DNA of 64,000 nt from JABFSM01 sp963762545 (GTDB lineage: Bacteria; Gemmatimonadota; Gemmatimonadetes; Gemmatimonadales; GWC2-71-9). The position numbers were made by a program, and so were the translations under genes. The DNA lies in NCBI GenBank assembly GCA_963762545.1, contig CAVXLC010000004.1:1-64000 (forward strand), read 5' to 3'. This document shows positions 54,066 through 62,087 of the stretch, in pieces; the stretch's first letter is position 1; every line of letters begins with the position of its first letter. The notes beneath the pieces were generated by a model. That model searched no databases. It had not been told where the DNA came from and saw only the letters and a list, made by a program, of their open reading frames with translations.

Positions 54066-54931
54066 GGGGCCTTGGGGGCGGGTTCCCCGCCGACCAGGGC
54101 GAGCCGGTCCCCCGACGGGCTCAGCGCCAGCCGCGAAATCTGCTGGAGGCCGGGTTCGGCGAACCGGGCGACTTCGGACCAGTCCTTCTCTCCCCGGCGC
54201 CAGCGCAGCAGCCGGTTGCCGCTCGCCGAGAGCAGCGCCCCATCGGAGGTCCAGGCGAAGAACTCATTTCCTTCAGGCAGCCGGACCAGCGATTCTCCCT
54301 GGCCGGTGACCGGATCGATCACCCGGACCCAGAACCCGGTCGAGTCGCGCTGGGCGTAGCTGATCGCGCGACGGCCGGGCACCTTGAGGAGGGCGCGGCC
54401 GATGTCGCTCGCGACGACGGCCGCAGTGCCATGCGCCAGCTCGGCCCGGCGCAGCGTCGCCGGCGTGCCCAGCACGAAGACGAACACGGTATCGGCGTTG
54501 AGCCAGGTGTGATAGCCGATCGGCCGGACCGAATCGAGCAGCGGCGTCGCGGCGGGCGTCCCGTCCAGCGTGAAGGACCAGAGGAACTGGAGCGAGTCGC
54601 GGATGACCGAGAAGTGCTTCCCATCGGGCATGATCGTGGGCGAGTACTCGTTCTCGGGGGTCCGGGTGATCTGGGTCGTCGTGCCTCCGGCCAGGTCGTA
54701 CCGGTAGATGTCGGTCTGGCCGCCGCGCTGCGAGGTGAAATAAATGCTCTTCCCGTCGGGCGCGAAGAAGGGCTGGTTGTCGTACCCGGCTCGCGCGGTG
54801 ATGTTGACCGCCGGGCCGACCCGGAGCCCGCTCCCGCCGGGCGTGAGCGGCATAACGAAGATGTCGGAGCCGGGGGGAGCCTGCGCGGCCAGCGCGGCGG
54901 GCAGCAGAAGCAACGCACACACCACTTTCAC
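54062..54931 (-). CDS. Secreted TolB/PD40-type beta-propeller protein
   Basis: 289 aa, signal peptide to LAAQ. TolB-like repeats: GYDNQPFFAPDGKSIYFTSQRGGQTDIYRYDL, NEYSPTIMPDGKHFSVIRD, ISRLALSPSGDRLALVGG. No hydrolase domain follows, so it is a propeller only, perhaps a half partner of the amidohydrolase to which it is coupled (ATGA overlap). Tails of this type in S9 peptidases guide substrates; a substrate-binding partner is a guess. Confidence 0.75.
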   Translation of the reverse strand: MKVVCALLLLPAALAAQAPPGSDIFVMPLTPGGSGLRVGPAVNITARAGYDNQPFFAPDGKSIYFTSQRGGQTDIYRYDLAGGTTTQITRTPENEYSPTIMPDGKHFSVIRDSLQFLWSFTLDGTPAATPLLDSVRPIGYHTWLNADTVFVFVLGTPATLRRAELAHGTAAVVASDIGRALLKVPGRRAISYAQRDSTGFWVRVIDPVTGQGESLVRLPEGNEFFAWTSDGALLSASGNRLLRWRRGEKDWSEVARFAEPGLQQISRLALSPSGDRLALVGGEPAPKAP

Positions 54932-54977
54932 GGAACCGCCTCCTCATTGGCATGTCATCATAATACGTCGTCGAATG

Positions 54978-55325
54978 TCAGCGGCCGATCCAGAGACGCC
55001 AGGTGTCTTCCGCGGGACCGAGCGTGAGCTGCTGCTGATTCCGCACCAGGGGCATGCGGAGGATGAGCGGCTCGTCGACCAGCCGGTCGAGCCAGCGCTC
55101 CGGCGAAAGTCGCGCGGCGCCCAGCCCCAAGTGCGCGAAGCGAGCCGAGTTGCGGTCGATCAGGGCCTCGATGCCGAACTTGTGCACGAAGCGGGTGAGC
55201 TCCCCCTTGGACGCCGCCCGCTCCGCCAGGTCCACGAAGTGCACCTTGATCCGGCGCTCGGCGAAGAACCGGAGTGCCGAGCGGGTATCGGCGCTCTTCT
55301 TGACGCCGAAGACCTGGACCTCCAC
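54978..55325 (-). CDS. ArsC/Spx-like thioredoxin-fold protein lacking the catalytic Cys
   Basis: 115 aa, cytosolic. ArsC-family fold: MEVQVFGVKKSADTRSALRFFAERRIKVHFVDLAER at the start, GELTRFVHKFGIEALIDRNS and EPLILRMPLVRN at the end (ILRMP followed by VR is the family's substrate/Arg block). Where ArsC and Spx have a Cys (G..KC.DT), this protein has Ser (KKSADT), and no other Cys is present, so arsenate reduction or disulfide sensing by that Cys is ruled out. I recall the related gene group also often lacking the Cys, so this may be a family trait. Divergent from the amidohydrolase operon. Confidence 0.75.
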   Translation of the reverse strand: MEVQVFGVKKSADTRSALRFFAERRIKVHFVDLAERAASKGELTRFVHKFGIEALIDRNSARFAHLGLGAARLSPERWLDRLVDEPLILRMPLVRNQQQLTLGPAEDTWRLWIGR

Positions 55326-55353
55326 GGTTCAACTCCCAGGGGCGGTGGCGCGT

Positions 55354-55391
55354 AATCTACTGTGGCTCGCCGGATCGCGGAGCCGTAGATT
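55354..55391. repeat. Interrupted inverted repeat in the divergent ArsC-like/amidohydrolase intergenic region
   Basis: AATCTAC (55354-55360), spacer TGT, GGCTC, an 11-base centre, then GAGCC and GTAGATT (55385-55391). Both arms pair, with the TGT as a bulge. It lies 34 bases before the amidohydrolase start and 29 after the ArsC-like start, so it could be an operator or a leader hairpin. The rest of the 99-base gap shows nothing else. Confidence 0.4.
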
Positions 55392-55424
55392 CTTCTTCAA
55401 CACTTCCCTGCCCGGAGACTGGTC

Positions 55425-57065
55425 ATGCGTCTGACCCCGGTGGTGCGCGCGCTCACGCTCGCGGCCACCCTCCTGCCGCCGACGGCGACCTCGCTGTTCG
55501 CGCAATCCGACACCTGGGCGCTCACCAACGCCCGGATTCAAACGGTGACGAAGGGCGTCATCGACAAGGGCACCATCCTGATTCGCAAGGGCCTGATCGA
55601 GGCGGTGGGCCCCGCGGTCGCCATTCCCGCGGATGCCCGGGTCGTCGACCTCGCCGGCAAGACGGTGAGTCCCGGACTGATCGACCTCACCTCCTCCCTC
55701 GGCCTGCCGACGCCCGCGGCGGGCGGCGGCGGACCGGGGGGTGGCGGCGGCGGAGCGGCCGCAGCCAGCGGCCCCCGGGGCCTCGAGCCCGAGCGGGATG
55801 CCGCGCGGGAGTTCAAGGCCGCGCCCGCCGACGTCAAGCCGCTCCGCGACGCGGGCATCGCGGCGGTGCTGGTGGCGCCGTCCCGGGGCCTCTTCCGGGG
55901 CATGTCCGCCCTGATCCCGCTGCGGGACAGCGTCAACGATTCGGAGGTGATCCGCTCCCAGGTGGCCATGCACATCGGGTATCAGGGCGTGCCGGGCGAC
56001 TACCCCGGCACCCTGCTCGGCGTCATCGCCTATCAGCGGCAGACCCTGTTCGACGCGCAGCGGCAGGGCCTCATCGAGGACCGCTATCGCACCAATCCCC
56101 GGGGTATCGAGCGTCCCGAGAACGACCCGGGCCTCGACGCGCTGGTGCCGGTGGTGCGGGGCCAGAAGCCGGCCTTCCTCGACGCCAACAACGAGAACGA
56201 GATTCGCCGCGCGGTACGGCTGGCCAGGGAGTTCAACCTCAAGGCGGCCATCGTCGGCGCCACCGAGGGGTTCGAGGCCACCGACGCGCTGGCGGGACGG
56301 CCCACGGTCGTGTCGGTGAATTTCCCCCAGCCGGCCCAGACCACGGGCTGGTCATACCGGCTGAGCCAGCGGCGCGCCCCGAACGACAGCGCCGCCGCCG
56401 CCCGCGAGGCCCAGAGGATGATCGAGGGCAACGCGGCCACGCTCAACAAGGCGGGGATCAAGATCGCGCTCGCGTCGGGAGGCACCCGTCCGGCGGACTT
56501 CCTCGGGAACGTGCGCAAGGCCATCGCCGCGGGGCTGCCGGCCAGCGTGGCGCTCGAGGCGCTGACCATCCGCCCCGCGGAGCTGGCCGGCGCGGGCGAC
56601 ATCCTGGGCAGCATCGAGGCCGGCAAGATCGCGAACCTGGTGGTGAGCACCGGCGAGGTGTTGAGCGACTCCGCCAAGATCAGCGCCGTCTTCGTGGACG
56701 GGATCCAGTACGAGGTGGCCCCGCCGCCCGCGCGCGCCGCCGGCGGCGGCGGCGGGACGCCGGCCCAGATGGGCGGGAGCTGGACCATGACCCTGAACTC
56801 GCCCCAGGGACCGCTGGAGCTCACCATGACCATCGCCCAGAACGGCGCCGGTTTCTCCGGGTCCATGACCAGCCAGCTCGGCACCACCGAGATCACCGGC
56901 GGCGAAATCGCCGGCCGGACCGCCACCTGGACCACGGTCATCCAGGCCGGCGGCCAGGCGATCACCCTCAACTACCGCGGCGAAGTGGACGGCAACCGGA
57001 TGAGCGGCTCCGCCGACCTCGGCAGCTTCGGAAGTGCCACCTTCACCGCGGAGCGGAAGCCATGA
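55425..57065 (+). CDS. Secreted amidohydrolase-fold protein, metal site lost, with extra C-terminal domain
   Basis: 546 aa, signal peptide to LFAQ. Amidohydrolase-like frame: LTNARIQTVTKGVIDKG, then VDLAGKTVSPGLIDLTSSLGL, where the HxH of active members is replaced by L-T-S; a Gly-rich insert follows. Late marks are the ALTIRPAELAGAGDILGSIEAGKIANLVV segment, as in active members. Metal-binding His residues of the other strands are also not evident, so it looks non-catalytic. The last 100 residues (WTMTLNSPQGPLELTMTIAQN, MTSQLGTTEITGGEI) form an added beta-sandwich-like domain. First gene of a coupled three-gene run. Confidence 0.85.
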   Translation: MRLTPVVRALTLAATLLPPTATSLFAQSDTWALTNARIQTVTKGVIDKGTILIRKGLIEAVGPAVAIPADARVVDLAGKTVSPGLIDLTSSLGLPTPAAGGGGPGGGGGGAAAASGPRGLEPERDAAREFKAAPADVKPLRDAGIAAVLVAPSRGLFRGMSALIPLRDSVNDSEVIRSQVAMHIGYQGVPGDYPGTLLGVIAYQRQTLFDAQRQGLIEDRYRTNPRGIERPENDPGLDALVPVVRGQKPAFLDANNENEIRRAVRLAREFNLKAAIVGATEGFEATDALAGRPTVVSVNFPQPAQTTGWSYRLSQRRAPNDSAAAAREAQRMIEGNAATLNKAGIKIALASGGTRPADFLGNVRKAIAAGLPASVALEALTIRPAELAGAGDILGSIEAGKIANLVVSTGEVLSDSAKISAVFVDGIQYEVAPPPARAAGGGGGTPAQMGGSWTMTLNSPQGPLELTMTIAQNGAGFSGSMTSQLGTTEITGGEIAGRTATWTTVIQAGGQAITLNYRGEVDGNRMSGSADLGSFGSATFTAERKP

Positions 57066-58453
57066 TGCGGATCGGACTCTTCATTCTCCCGCTCACCGCC
57101 GGCGTCCTCGCCGCGCAGGCGCCGGGAGCCACGGACACCACCTCACGGACCGCCTTGCCGGTGCTCAGCGTAGCGGTTCCGCCGGCGGGCACCCTCGTGG
57201 CGGTGACCAACGCCACCATCATCACGGCGAGTCACGGGACCATCGAGCACGGGACCATCATCATCCGGAACGGCAAGATCGCCGCGATCGGCAAGGACCT
57301 CGCCGTCCCGGCGGGCGCCCAGGTGATTGACGGCACCGGCAAGTTCGTCATGCCCGGCATCATCGACGAGCACTCTCACAGCTCCGGGGAGGCGATCAAC
57401 GAGGGCAGCCGGTCGGTCACCGCGCAGGTCCGGATGCAGGATGTGCTGCGCGAGGACGCGATCGGGCTGTACCGTCAACTGGCCGGCGGGGTCACCACGA
57501 TCAACGTGCTCCACGGCTCGGCCAATACCATCGGCGGCCAGAATGCCGTCATGAAGCTCCGCTGGGGCCTCCCGGTCGACTCCATGCTGTTCGCGGGCGC
57601 GCCGCCGGGCATCAAGTTCGCGCTGGGGGAAAACGTGCGCCAGACCAACGGCCCCCAGATCCCCGGCCGGGCGCAGCGCTATCCCCGCACCCGCATGGGC
57701 GTCGAGGAGCTGCTCCGCGAATCGTTCACCCGGGCCAGGGAGTATCAGGCGGAGTGGAAGGCCTACGACGAGGCCAAGCGCACCCTCAAGAAGGGCGAGG
57801 CGGAGCCGATCCCGCCCCGACGGGATCTTCAGCTCGACGCATTGGTGGAGGTCCTCGAGGGGAAGCGGCTGGTCCACGCCCACTCCTACCGGTCCGATGA
57901 AATCCTGATGCTGCTCAAGGTGGCCAAGGATTTCGGGTTCCGGATCGCCAGCCTGCAGCACGTGCTCGAGGGGTACAAGATCGCGGACGAGATCGCGGCG
58001 GCCGGCACCGGCGCCTCGACCTTTGCGGACAACTGGGCCTACAAGCTCGAGGCGTTCGACGCGGTGCCGTTCAACGCCGCGCTGATGGCCGAGCGGGGCG
58101 TCAACGTCACGATCAACTCGGACTCCGACGAGCGGGCCCGGCGCCTCTACCAGGAAGCCGCCAAGGCGATGAAGTACGGCGGGGCGTCCGAGGAAGCGGC
58201 CATCCGGATGATCACCCTCAATGCCGCCACCCAGCTCGGCATCGAGAAGATGACCGGCTCCATCGACGTCGGCAAAGACGCGGACCTGGCCATCTTCAAC
58301 GGCCATCCGTTTGCCCCGGCCAGCCGGGTCGAGATGACGCTGATCGACGGCCGGGTGTTCTTCGACCGGAACAAGGCGCCGACGCTCGAGAACCTCATCG
58401 AGCAGCTGAAGCGCCGTTCCCGCCCCAACACGACCAGCGAAGGTGCCCAATGA
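57062..58453 (+). CDS. Secreted amidohydrolase, metal ligands retained
   Basis: 463 aa, start overlapping the previous stop (ATGA). Signal peptide to LAAQ. The metal site is intact: VMPGIIDEHSHSSGEAIN (HSH, here His-Ser-His), LVHAHSYRSDEILMLL, a later SLQHVLEGYKIAD (His), and NSDSDERARRLYQ (Asp). ASEEAAIRMITLNAATQLGIEKMTGSIDVGKDADLAIFNG closes the beta-sandwich/barrel pattern of the superfamily. It is the likely catalytic member, flanked by two degenerate copies. Substrate unknown, perhaps a small peptide or amide in the periplasm. Confidence 0.9.
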   Translation: MMRIGLFILPLTAGVLAAQAPGATDTTSRTALPVLSVAVPPAGTLVAVTNATIITASHGTIEHGTIIIRNGKIAAIGKDLAVPAGAQVIDGTGKFVMPGIIDEHSHSSGEAINEGSRSVTAQVRMQDVLREDAIGLYRQLAGGVTTINVLHGSANTIGGQNAVMKLRWGLPVDSMLFAGAPPGIKFALGENVRQTNGPQIPGRAQRYPRTRMGVEELLRESFTRAREYQAEWKAYDEAKRTLKKGEAEPIPPRRDLQLDALVEVLEGKRLVHAHSYRSDEILMLLKVAKDFGFRIASLQHVLEGYKIADEIAAAGTGASTFADNWAYKLEAFDAVPFNAALMAERGVNVTINSDSDERARRLYQEAAKAMKYGGASEEAAIRMITLNAATQLGIEKMTGSIDVGKDADLAIFNGHPFAPASRVEMTLIDGRVFFDRNKAPTLENLIEQLKRRSRPNTTSEGAQ

Positions 58454-59745
58454 ACCGGATTCTCGTTGCCGGCGCGCTCCTCGTGAGCCAGGTGGCGCCG
58501 CTCGGTGCCCAGCAGGCCCCGTCCGCCCGTCCGCCGGCCCCGCCGTCGGTCTACGCCATCACCAATACCACCATCGTGCCGGTGAGCGGCCCCCGGGTGG
58601 CCAACGGCACCGTCGTGATCCGGGCCGGCAAGATCGAGGCGGCCGGGAGCGGCGTGGCGACGCCGCCCGGTGCCACGGTCATCGACGGCACCGGGCTCTT
58701 CGCGTATCCCGGCATGATCGATTCGGGAGACCGGATGGGCATCACCGAAATCGGCTCGGTTCCCGGTGGACAGGATACCCAGGAGCTGGGCCAGTACAAT
58801 CCGCACAACGCCGTGCTCTCCGCCGTGAACCCGAGCTCGGTCCACGTGCCGATCACCCGGGCCAACGGGGTCACCAGTGCCATCACGTCCGCGGAAGGCG
58901 GCATGATTCAGGGCTGGGCCGCGCTGATCGACCTCGCGGGATGGACCCCCGACGAGATGGCGGAGAACGGCCGGGTCGCGATGGTGATGACCTACCCCAG
59001 AGTTGGTGGCGGGGGCCGCCGCGGGTTCCGCAACCGGAATCAGGGCGGTGACGCAGCCGAGACGCAGAATCGCCAGGTGCGGGAGCTCTACGGCTACCTG
59101 CGCGAAGCCCGGGCCTACAACGCCCGGACCAACCCGGTTCCGCAAAACCTTCCGTTTGCGGCGCTGGGCCCCGCCCTGCGGGGTGAGGTACCGGTGGTGT
59201 TCGACGTGCAGACCGAGGGCCAGATCCGCGGCGTCCTGGCGCTGGCCGACACGTTCAAGCTCAAAGTGGTGCTGCGCGGGGCCACCGAATCGTGGATGCT
59301 GGCCGACACCCTCGCCGCACGGAAGATTCCCGTGATCGTGGGGCCGCTCACCGCCCCGCCGGACGGCGACGATCCCTACGATGCCGTCTACGCCTATCCC
59401 GGCGTGCTGGCCAAGGCGGGAGTCCTGATCGCGTTTCAGACCAACGATGCCGGCGAGGGCGACGCCCGGAATCTCCCCTACAACGCGGCGCTGGCCACCG
59501 CGTACGGGCTCGATCCCGAGGAAGCGCTCCGCGCGGTCACCATCAATCCGGCCCGCATCTGGGGCGTGGCGGACCGCCTCGGCAGCATCGAGGCGGGCAA
59601 GGTGGCCAACCTCTTCCTGACCACCGGTGATCCGCTCGACGTCCGGAGTCAGGTGCGCGAGGTGTTCATCCGGGGTCAGCGCATGCCCTGGGACGATCGC
59701 CAGACCACGGAATACCTGAAGTACCGGGGCCGGCCCAAGCCCTGA
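58450..59745 (+). CDS. Secreted amidohydrolase-fold protein, metal site lost (third of run)
   Basis: 431 aa, ATG overlapping the previous stop. Signal peptide to LGAQ. The superfamily frame is clear (ITNTTIVPVSGPRVANGTVVIRAGKIE; DGTGLFAYPGMIDSGDRMG), but the HxH motif is replaced by SGDRM and no replacement His pair is seen; the later VFDVQTEGQ and ESWMLADT blocks also lack the usual His ligands. The C-terminal ALRAVTINPARIWGVADRLGSIEAGKVANLFL is normal. Likely a pseudoenzyme pairing with the active copy upstream. A strong hairpin without T-run (59765-59795) follows the stop. Confidence 0.85.
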   Translation: MNRILVAGALLVSQVAPLGAQQAPSARPPAPPSVYAITNTTIVPVSGPRVANGTVVIRAGKIEAAGSGVATPPGATVIDGTGLFAYPGMIDSGDRMGITEIGSVPGGQDTQELGQYNPHNAVLSAVNPSSVHVPITRANGVTSAITSAEGGMIQGWAALIDLAGWTPDEMAENGRVAMVMTYPRVGGGGRRGFRNRNQGGDAAETQNRQVRELYGYLREARAYNARTNPVPQNLPFAALGPALRGEVPVVFDVQTEGQIRGVLALADTFKLKVVLRGATESWMLADTLAARKIPVIVGPLTAPPDGDDPYDAVYAYPGVLAKAGVLIAFQTNDAGEGDARNLPYNAALATAYGLDPEEALRAVTINPARIWGVADRLGSIEAGKVANLFLTTGDPLDVRSQVREVFIRGQRMPWDDRQTTEYLKYRGRPKP

Positions 59746-59764
59746 CCGTTCCGCCGAATGGTCG

Positions 59765-59795
59765 CAGCGGAGCGGTCCATCGGGCCGCTCCGCTG
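59765..59795. terminator. Hairpin after the three-amidohydrolase run
   Basis: Arms of 11 bases (59765-59775 and 59785-59795) around a nine-base loop, 20 bases after the stop. No T-run follows, so termination strength is uncertain; the VanX-type gene starts 25 bases later and may be co-transcribed. Confidence 0.45.
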
Positions 59796-59819
59796 TGCTG
59801 TTCGCTCCGCCGAGGATCC

Positions 59820-60830
59820 ATGCAACCGACCCTTCCGCGCGTCCTGCGTCATGCGCTGTTCTCGGCGCTCGTGGCCACTCCGCTCTGTTCCCAGGCCCCG
59901 CCCCCCGCTCCCCCTGCGGCATGGCGCGGCCTGATCGGCGAGTACGGCTCCCCCACCCTCACCCGGGTGATGATCCTGGAGCGGGACGGGGCGCTGATCG
60001 CGCAATTCGATTCGACCCACTTCAGAACGATGAAGCCGGCTCCGGGTGGAGGGTTCACTCTGGATCGGGGCCCAACCGGTGCGACCGTCCACTTTCGCCT
60101 CGCCGCGCACGGCCGGGCCAGGGCCATCGTCCTGGGAGACACGGTCGTGTCCCGGCGGGCCATCGGGCCCGAGGACGGCTCGGTATTTCGGGTGGTTCCG
60201 CTGCGGCCGGTGCCGGTGCTCAGGCGCGCGGCCCTGGCCGCTTCGCCGCCGAACGAGGCGGGTGATTTCCTCCCCACCGATCTGGTGGAGCTGATCACGC
60301 TGGACTCCACCATCCATCTCGACATCCGGTACGCCTCGACCCGGAATTTCCTGGGCCAGCCGCTCTATACCCAGGCTCGCGCGTTCCTGCAGCGGCCCGC
60401 CGCGCAGGCGCTGGTGCGGGCCGGCGCGGCGCTTCGGTCGCGGGGCTACGGCCTCCTGATCCACGACGGGTACCGGCCCTGGTATGTCACCAAGATGTTC
60501 TGGGATGCCACGCCGCCGGCCCAGCACGAGTTCGTGGCCAATCCCGCCGACGGCTCCCGGCACAACCGGGGCGCGGCGGTGGACCTGTCCCTCTACGAGC
60601 TGGGCACCGGCCGCCCGGTGGAAATGCCGGGAACCTACGACGAGTTCTCCCACCGATCCTATCCCACCTATGAGGGCGGAACGTCCCGGCAGCGCTGGCA
60701 CCGCGAGCTCCTCCGCTCCGCGATGGAAGCGGAGGGGTTCACGGTCTTTTCCTCCGAGTGGTGGCACTTCGACTACCGGGACTGGAAGCGCTACCGGATC
60801 GGCAATGTGGCGTTCGAGAAGCTCAAGTAG
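59820..60830 (+). CDS. Secreted D-alanyl-D-alanine dipeptidase-like protein (VanX family, M15D)
   Basis: 336 aa. Hydrophobic N-terminus and Pro-rich segment indicate export. Residues about 35-130 form a beta-rich extra domain (LIGEYGSPTLTRVMILERDGALIAQF, ARAIVLGDTVVSR) not part of VanX proper. The M15D catalytic domain follows: LDIRYASTRNFLGQPLY, HDGYRPWYV, GSRHNRGAAVDLSLY (zinc His about 247, Asp about 254) and SSEWWHFDYRDW (catalytic Glu and zinc His about 312-316), matching VanX/DdpX D-Ala-D-Ala dipeptidases. Role: dipeptide recycling or cell-wall turnover. No vancomycin-resistance genes lie alongside, so resistance should not be assumed. Confidence 0.88.
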   Translation: MQPTLPRVLRHALFSALVATPLCSQAPPPAPPAAWRGLIGEYGSPTLTRVMILERDGALIAQFDSTHFRTMKPAPGGGFTLDRGPTGATVHFRLAAHGRARAIVLGDTVVSRRAIGPEDGSVFRVVPLRPVPVLRRAALAASPPNEAGDFLPTDLVELITLDSTIHLDIRYASTRNFLGQPLYTQARAFLQRPAAQALVRAGAALRSRGYGLLIHDGYRPWYVTKMFWDATPPAQHEFVANPADGSRHNRGAAVDLSLYELGTGRPVEMPGTYDEFSHRSYPTYEGGTSRQRWHRELLRSAMEAEGFTVFSSEWWHFDYRDWKRYRIGNVAFEKLK

Positions 60831-60833
60831 CGG

Positions 60834-62072
60834 CTAGTTCGGGGCGTGCACCCCGGGGCCGCCGTAGTTCCTGCCATCGCCGATCCTCGGGCCGTGGAAC
60901 GGCACCGCGCTGTTGTTGGTCCGCGATACGAACTGCCGGATGCTCCCGGGAAACGGCGAGCTCTTCCCGTGTTTCCCGAACGGATCGGTGTAGATCACCT
61001 CGCCGCCGTCGGCGTTGTCGACCCGGTTCCCGTTGATATCCACGAAGCGCGAGACCCCGTTGAACGGTGAGCGCGGATCGCTCTGCACCAGACCGGTGAG
61101 GGTTCCATTGCCGGTGGCGGTGGCGCACGCCGAGGCGTGCGCCCGGTCGCCGTTCGCCTCGGTCTCGTAGCAGAGGTTGATCGTGAGCCCGGTGATCCCC
61201 GGAATGCCCGGGTCGTAGAACCGGCTCGGCATGTTGACCTGGTAGTAGGGATCGAACGAGGCCACGGTCTTTCCGTTCTCGAGGCGGATCGAGGTATTGG
61301 TCTGCCAGCTCTCGTGAATCCCGTTGGAGAAGCTGGTGTTTTCCCCCTGCGGCACCAGCACGAACCGGTTCACGCAGAGGCGGTCGGGAATGACCCGCTG
61401 CCCGCCGCCGCTGGGGGAATTGGCCGGCGTCGGCGTCCCCACGTCGATCCGGGCGCCGTCACAGGTCCGGGTGAATCCTCCCGGCTGGCCGATCGGATTC
61501 ATCGTGGTGACGTGCATCTCGGTGCCGTCGGTGCACTTGATGTGATACACCAGCTCGTGAAGGTTGTTGGTGAAGGCGTCTTTGGAGTGGGTGCCCTGGT
61601 GCAGCTTGGTCAGAATGTCGCACTTGATGTTGAGCACCTGGTCGGCGATGCCGTCAATGTGCATCGGGACGTCGTTCTCCCACTCCACCTTGTGGCCCAC
61701 GTGGTCCTCGTGGCGCATGCCGTTCGGATCCCAGGTGTCGAGCTGTTCGTTGGCGTAGCCGAACGGAATGTCCCCGACGCTGGCGTAGAGATGGGACCCG
61801 CGCGGGTCCCGGCCGTGCTCGTGCCCGAAGGAGCAGCCGGTCTCCGGGTCCACCGGCGGGTGCCACGTGGGGTACAGCTTCCCATCGGGCCCGATGGTGG
61901 AATACCGGTTGTGCACCGCGATCGGACAGGTGTCGCCCGGACCGGGGTTCCAGGTCAGGTAGGCCACGCTGGGCGTCGCGTTGGCTGGCGGATCATGCGG
62001 ACCGCCGGCGGAGTCGCTGCCGCACGCGGCAAGCAGCGCGGCGGCGGCGGAGCTGAGGAGAAGCGCGCGCAT
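60834..62072 (-). CDS. His-rich secreted lipoprotein of unknown function
   Basis: 412 aa, lipobox LAAC, with AAGGAG about six bases upstream. The mature N-terminal half is dense in His: AVHNRY, TWHPPVDPETGCSFGHEHGRDP, SHLYASV, RHEDHVGHKVEWENDVPMHIDG, TKLHQGTHSKDAFTNNLHELVYHIKC, with paired Cys. The C-terminal half looks beta-rich and has TNTSIRLENGK, VNMPSRFYDPG and SRFVDINGNRVDN. It suggests a metal-binding periplasmic or surface lipoprotein, but I know no characterised homologue. Just 15 bases separate it from the barrel gene on the same strand, so the two are probably one transcript. Confidence 0.72.
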   Translation of the reverse strand: MRALLLSSAAAALLAACGSDSAGGPHDPPANATPSVAYLTWNPGPGDTCPIAVHNRYSTIGPDGKLYPTWHPPVDPETGCSFGHEHGRDPRGSHLYASVGDIPFGYANEQLDTWDPNGMRHEDHVGHKVEWENDVPMHIDGIADQVLNIKCDILTKLHQGTHSKDAFTNNLHELVYHIKCTDGTEMHVTTMNPIGQPGGFTRTCDGARIDVGTPTPANSPSGGGQRVIPDRLCVNRFVLVPQGENTSFSNGIHESWQTNTSIRLENGKTVASFDPYYQVNMPSRFYDPGIPGITGLTINLCYETEANGDRAHASACATATGNGTLTGLVQSDPRSPFNGVSRFVDINGNRVDNADGGEVIYTDPFGKHGKSSPFPGSIRQFVSRTNNSAVPFHGPRIGDGRNYGGPGVHAPN

Positions 62073-62087
62073 CGGTGACTCCTTGAA

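Noticed and set aside
54978..55325. Arsenate reductase
   Set aside because: Fold matches but the catalytic Cys is absent.
59820..60830. Vancomycin resistance determinant
   Set aside because: VanX-type dipeptidase alone, without vanH/vanA or a VanRS pair nearby; cell-wall recycling is the simpler reading.
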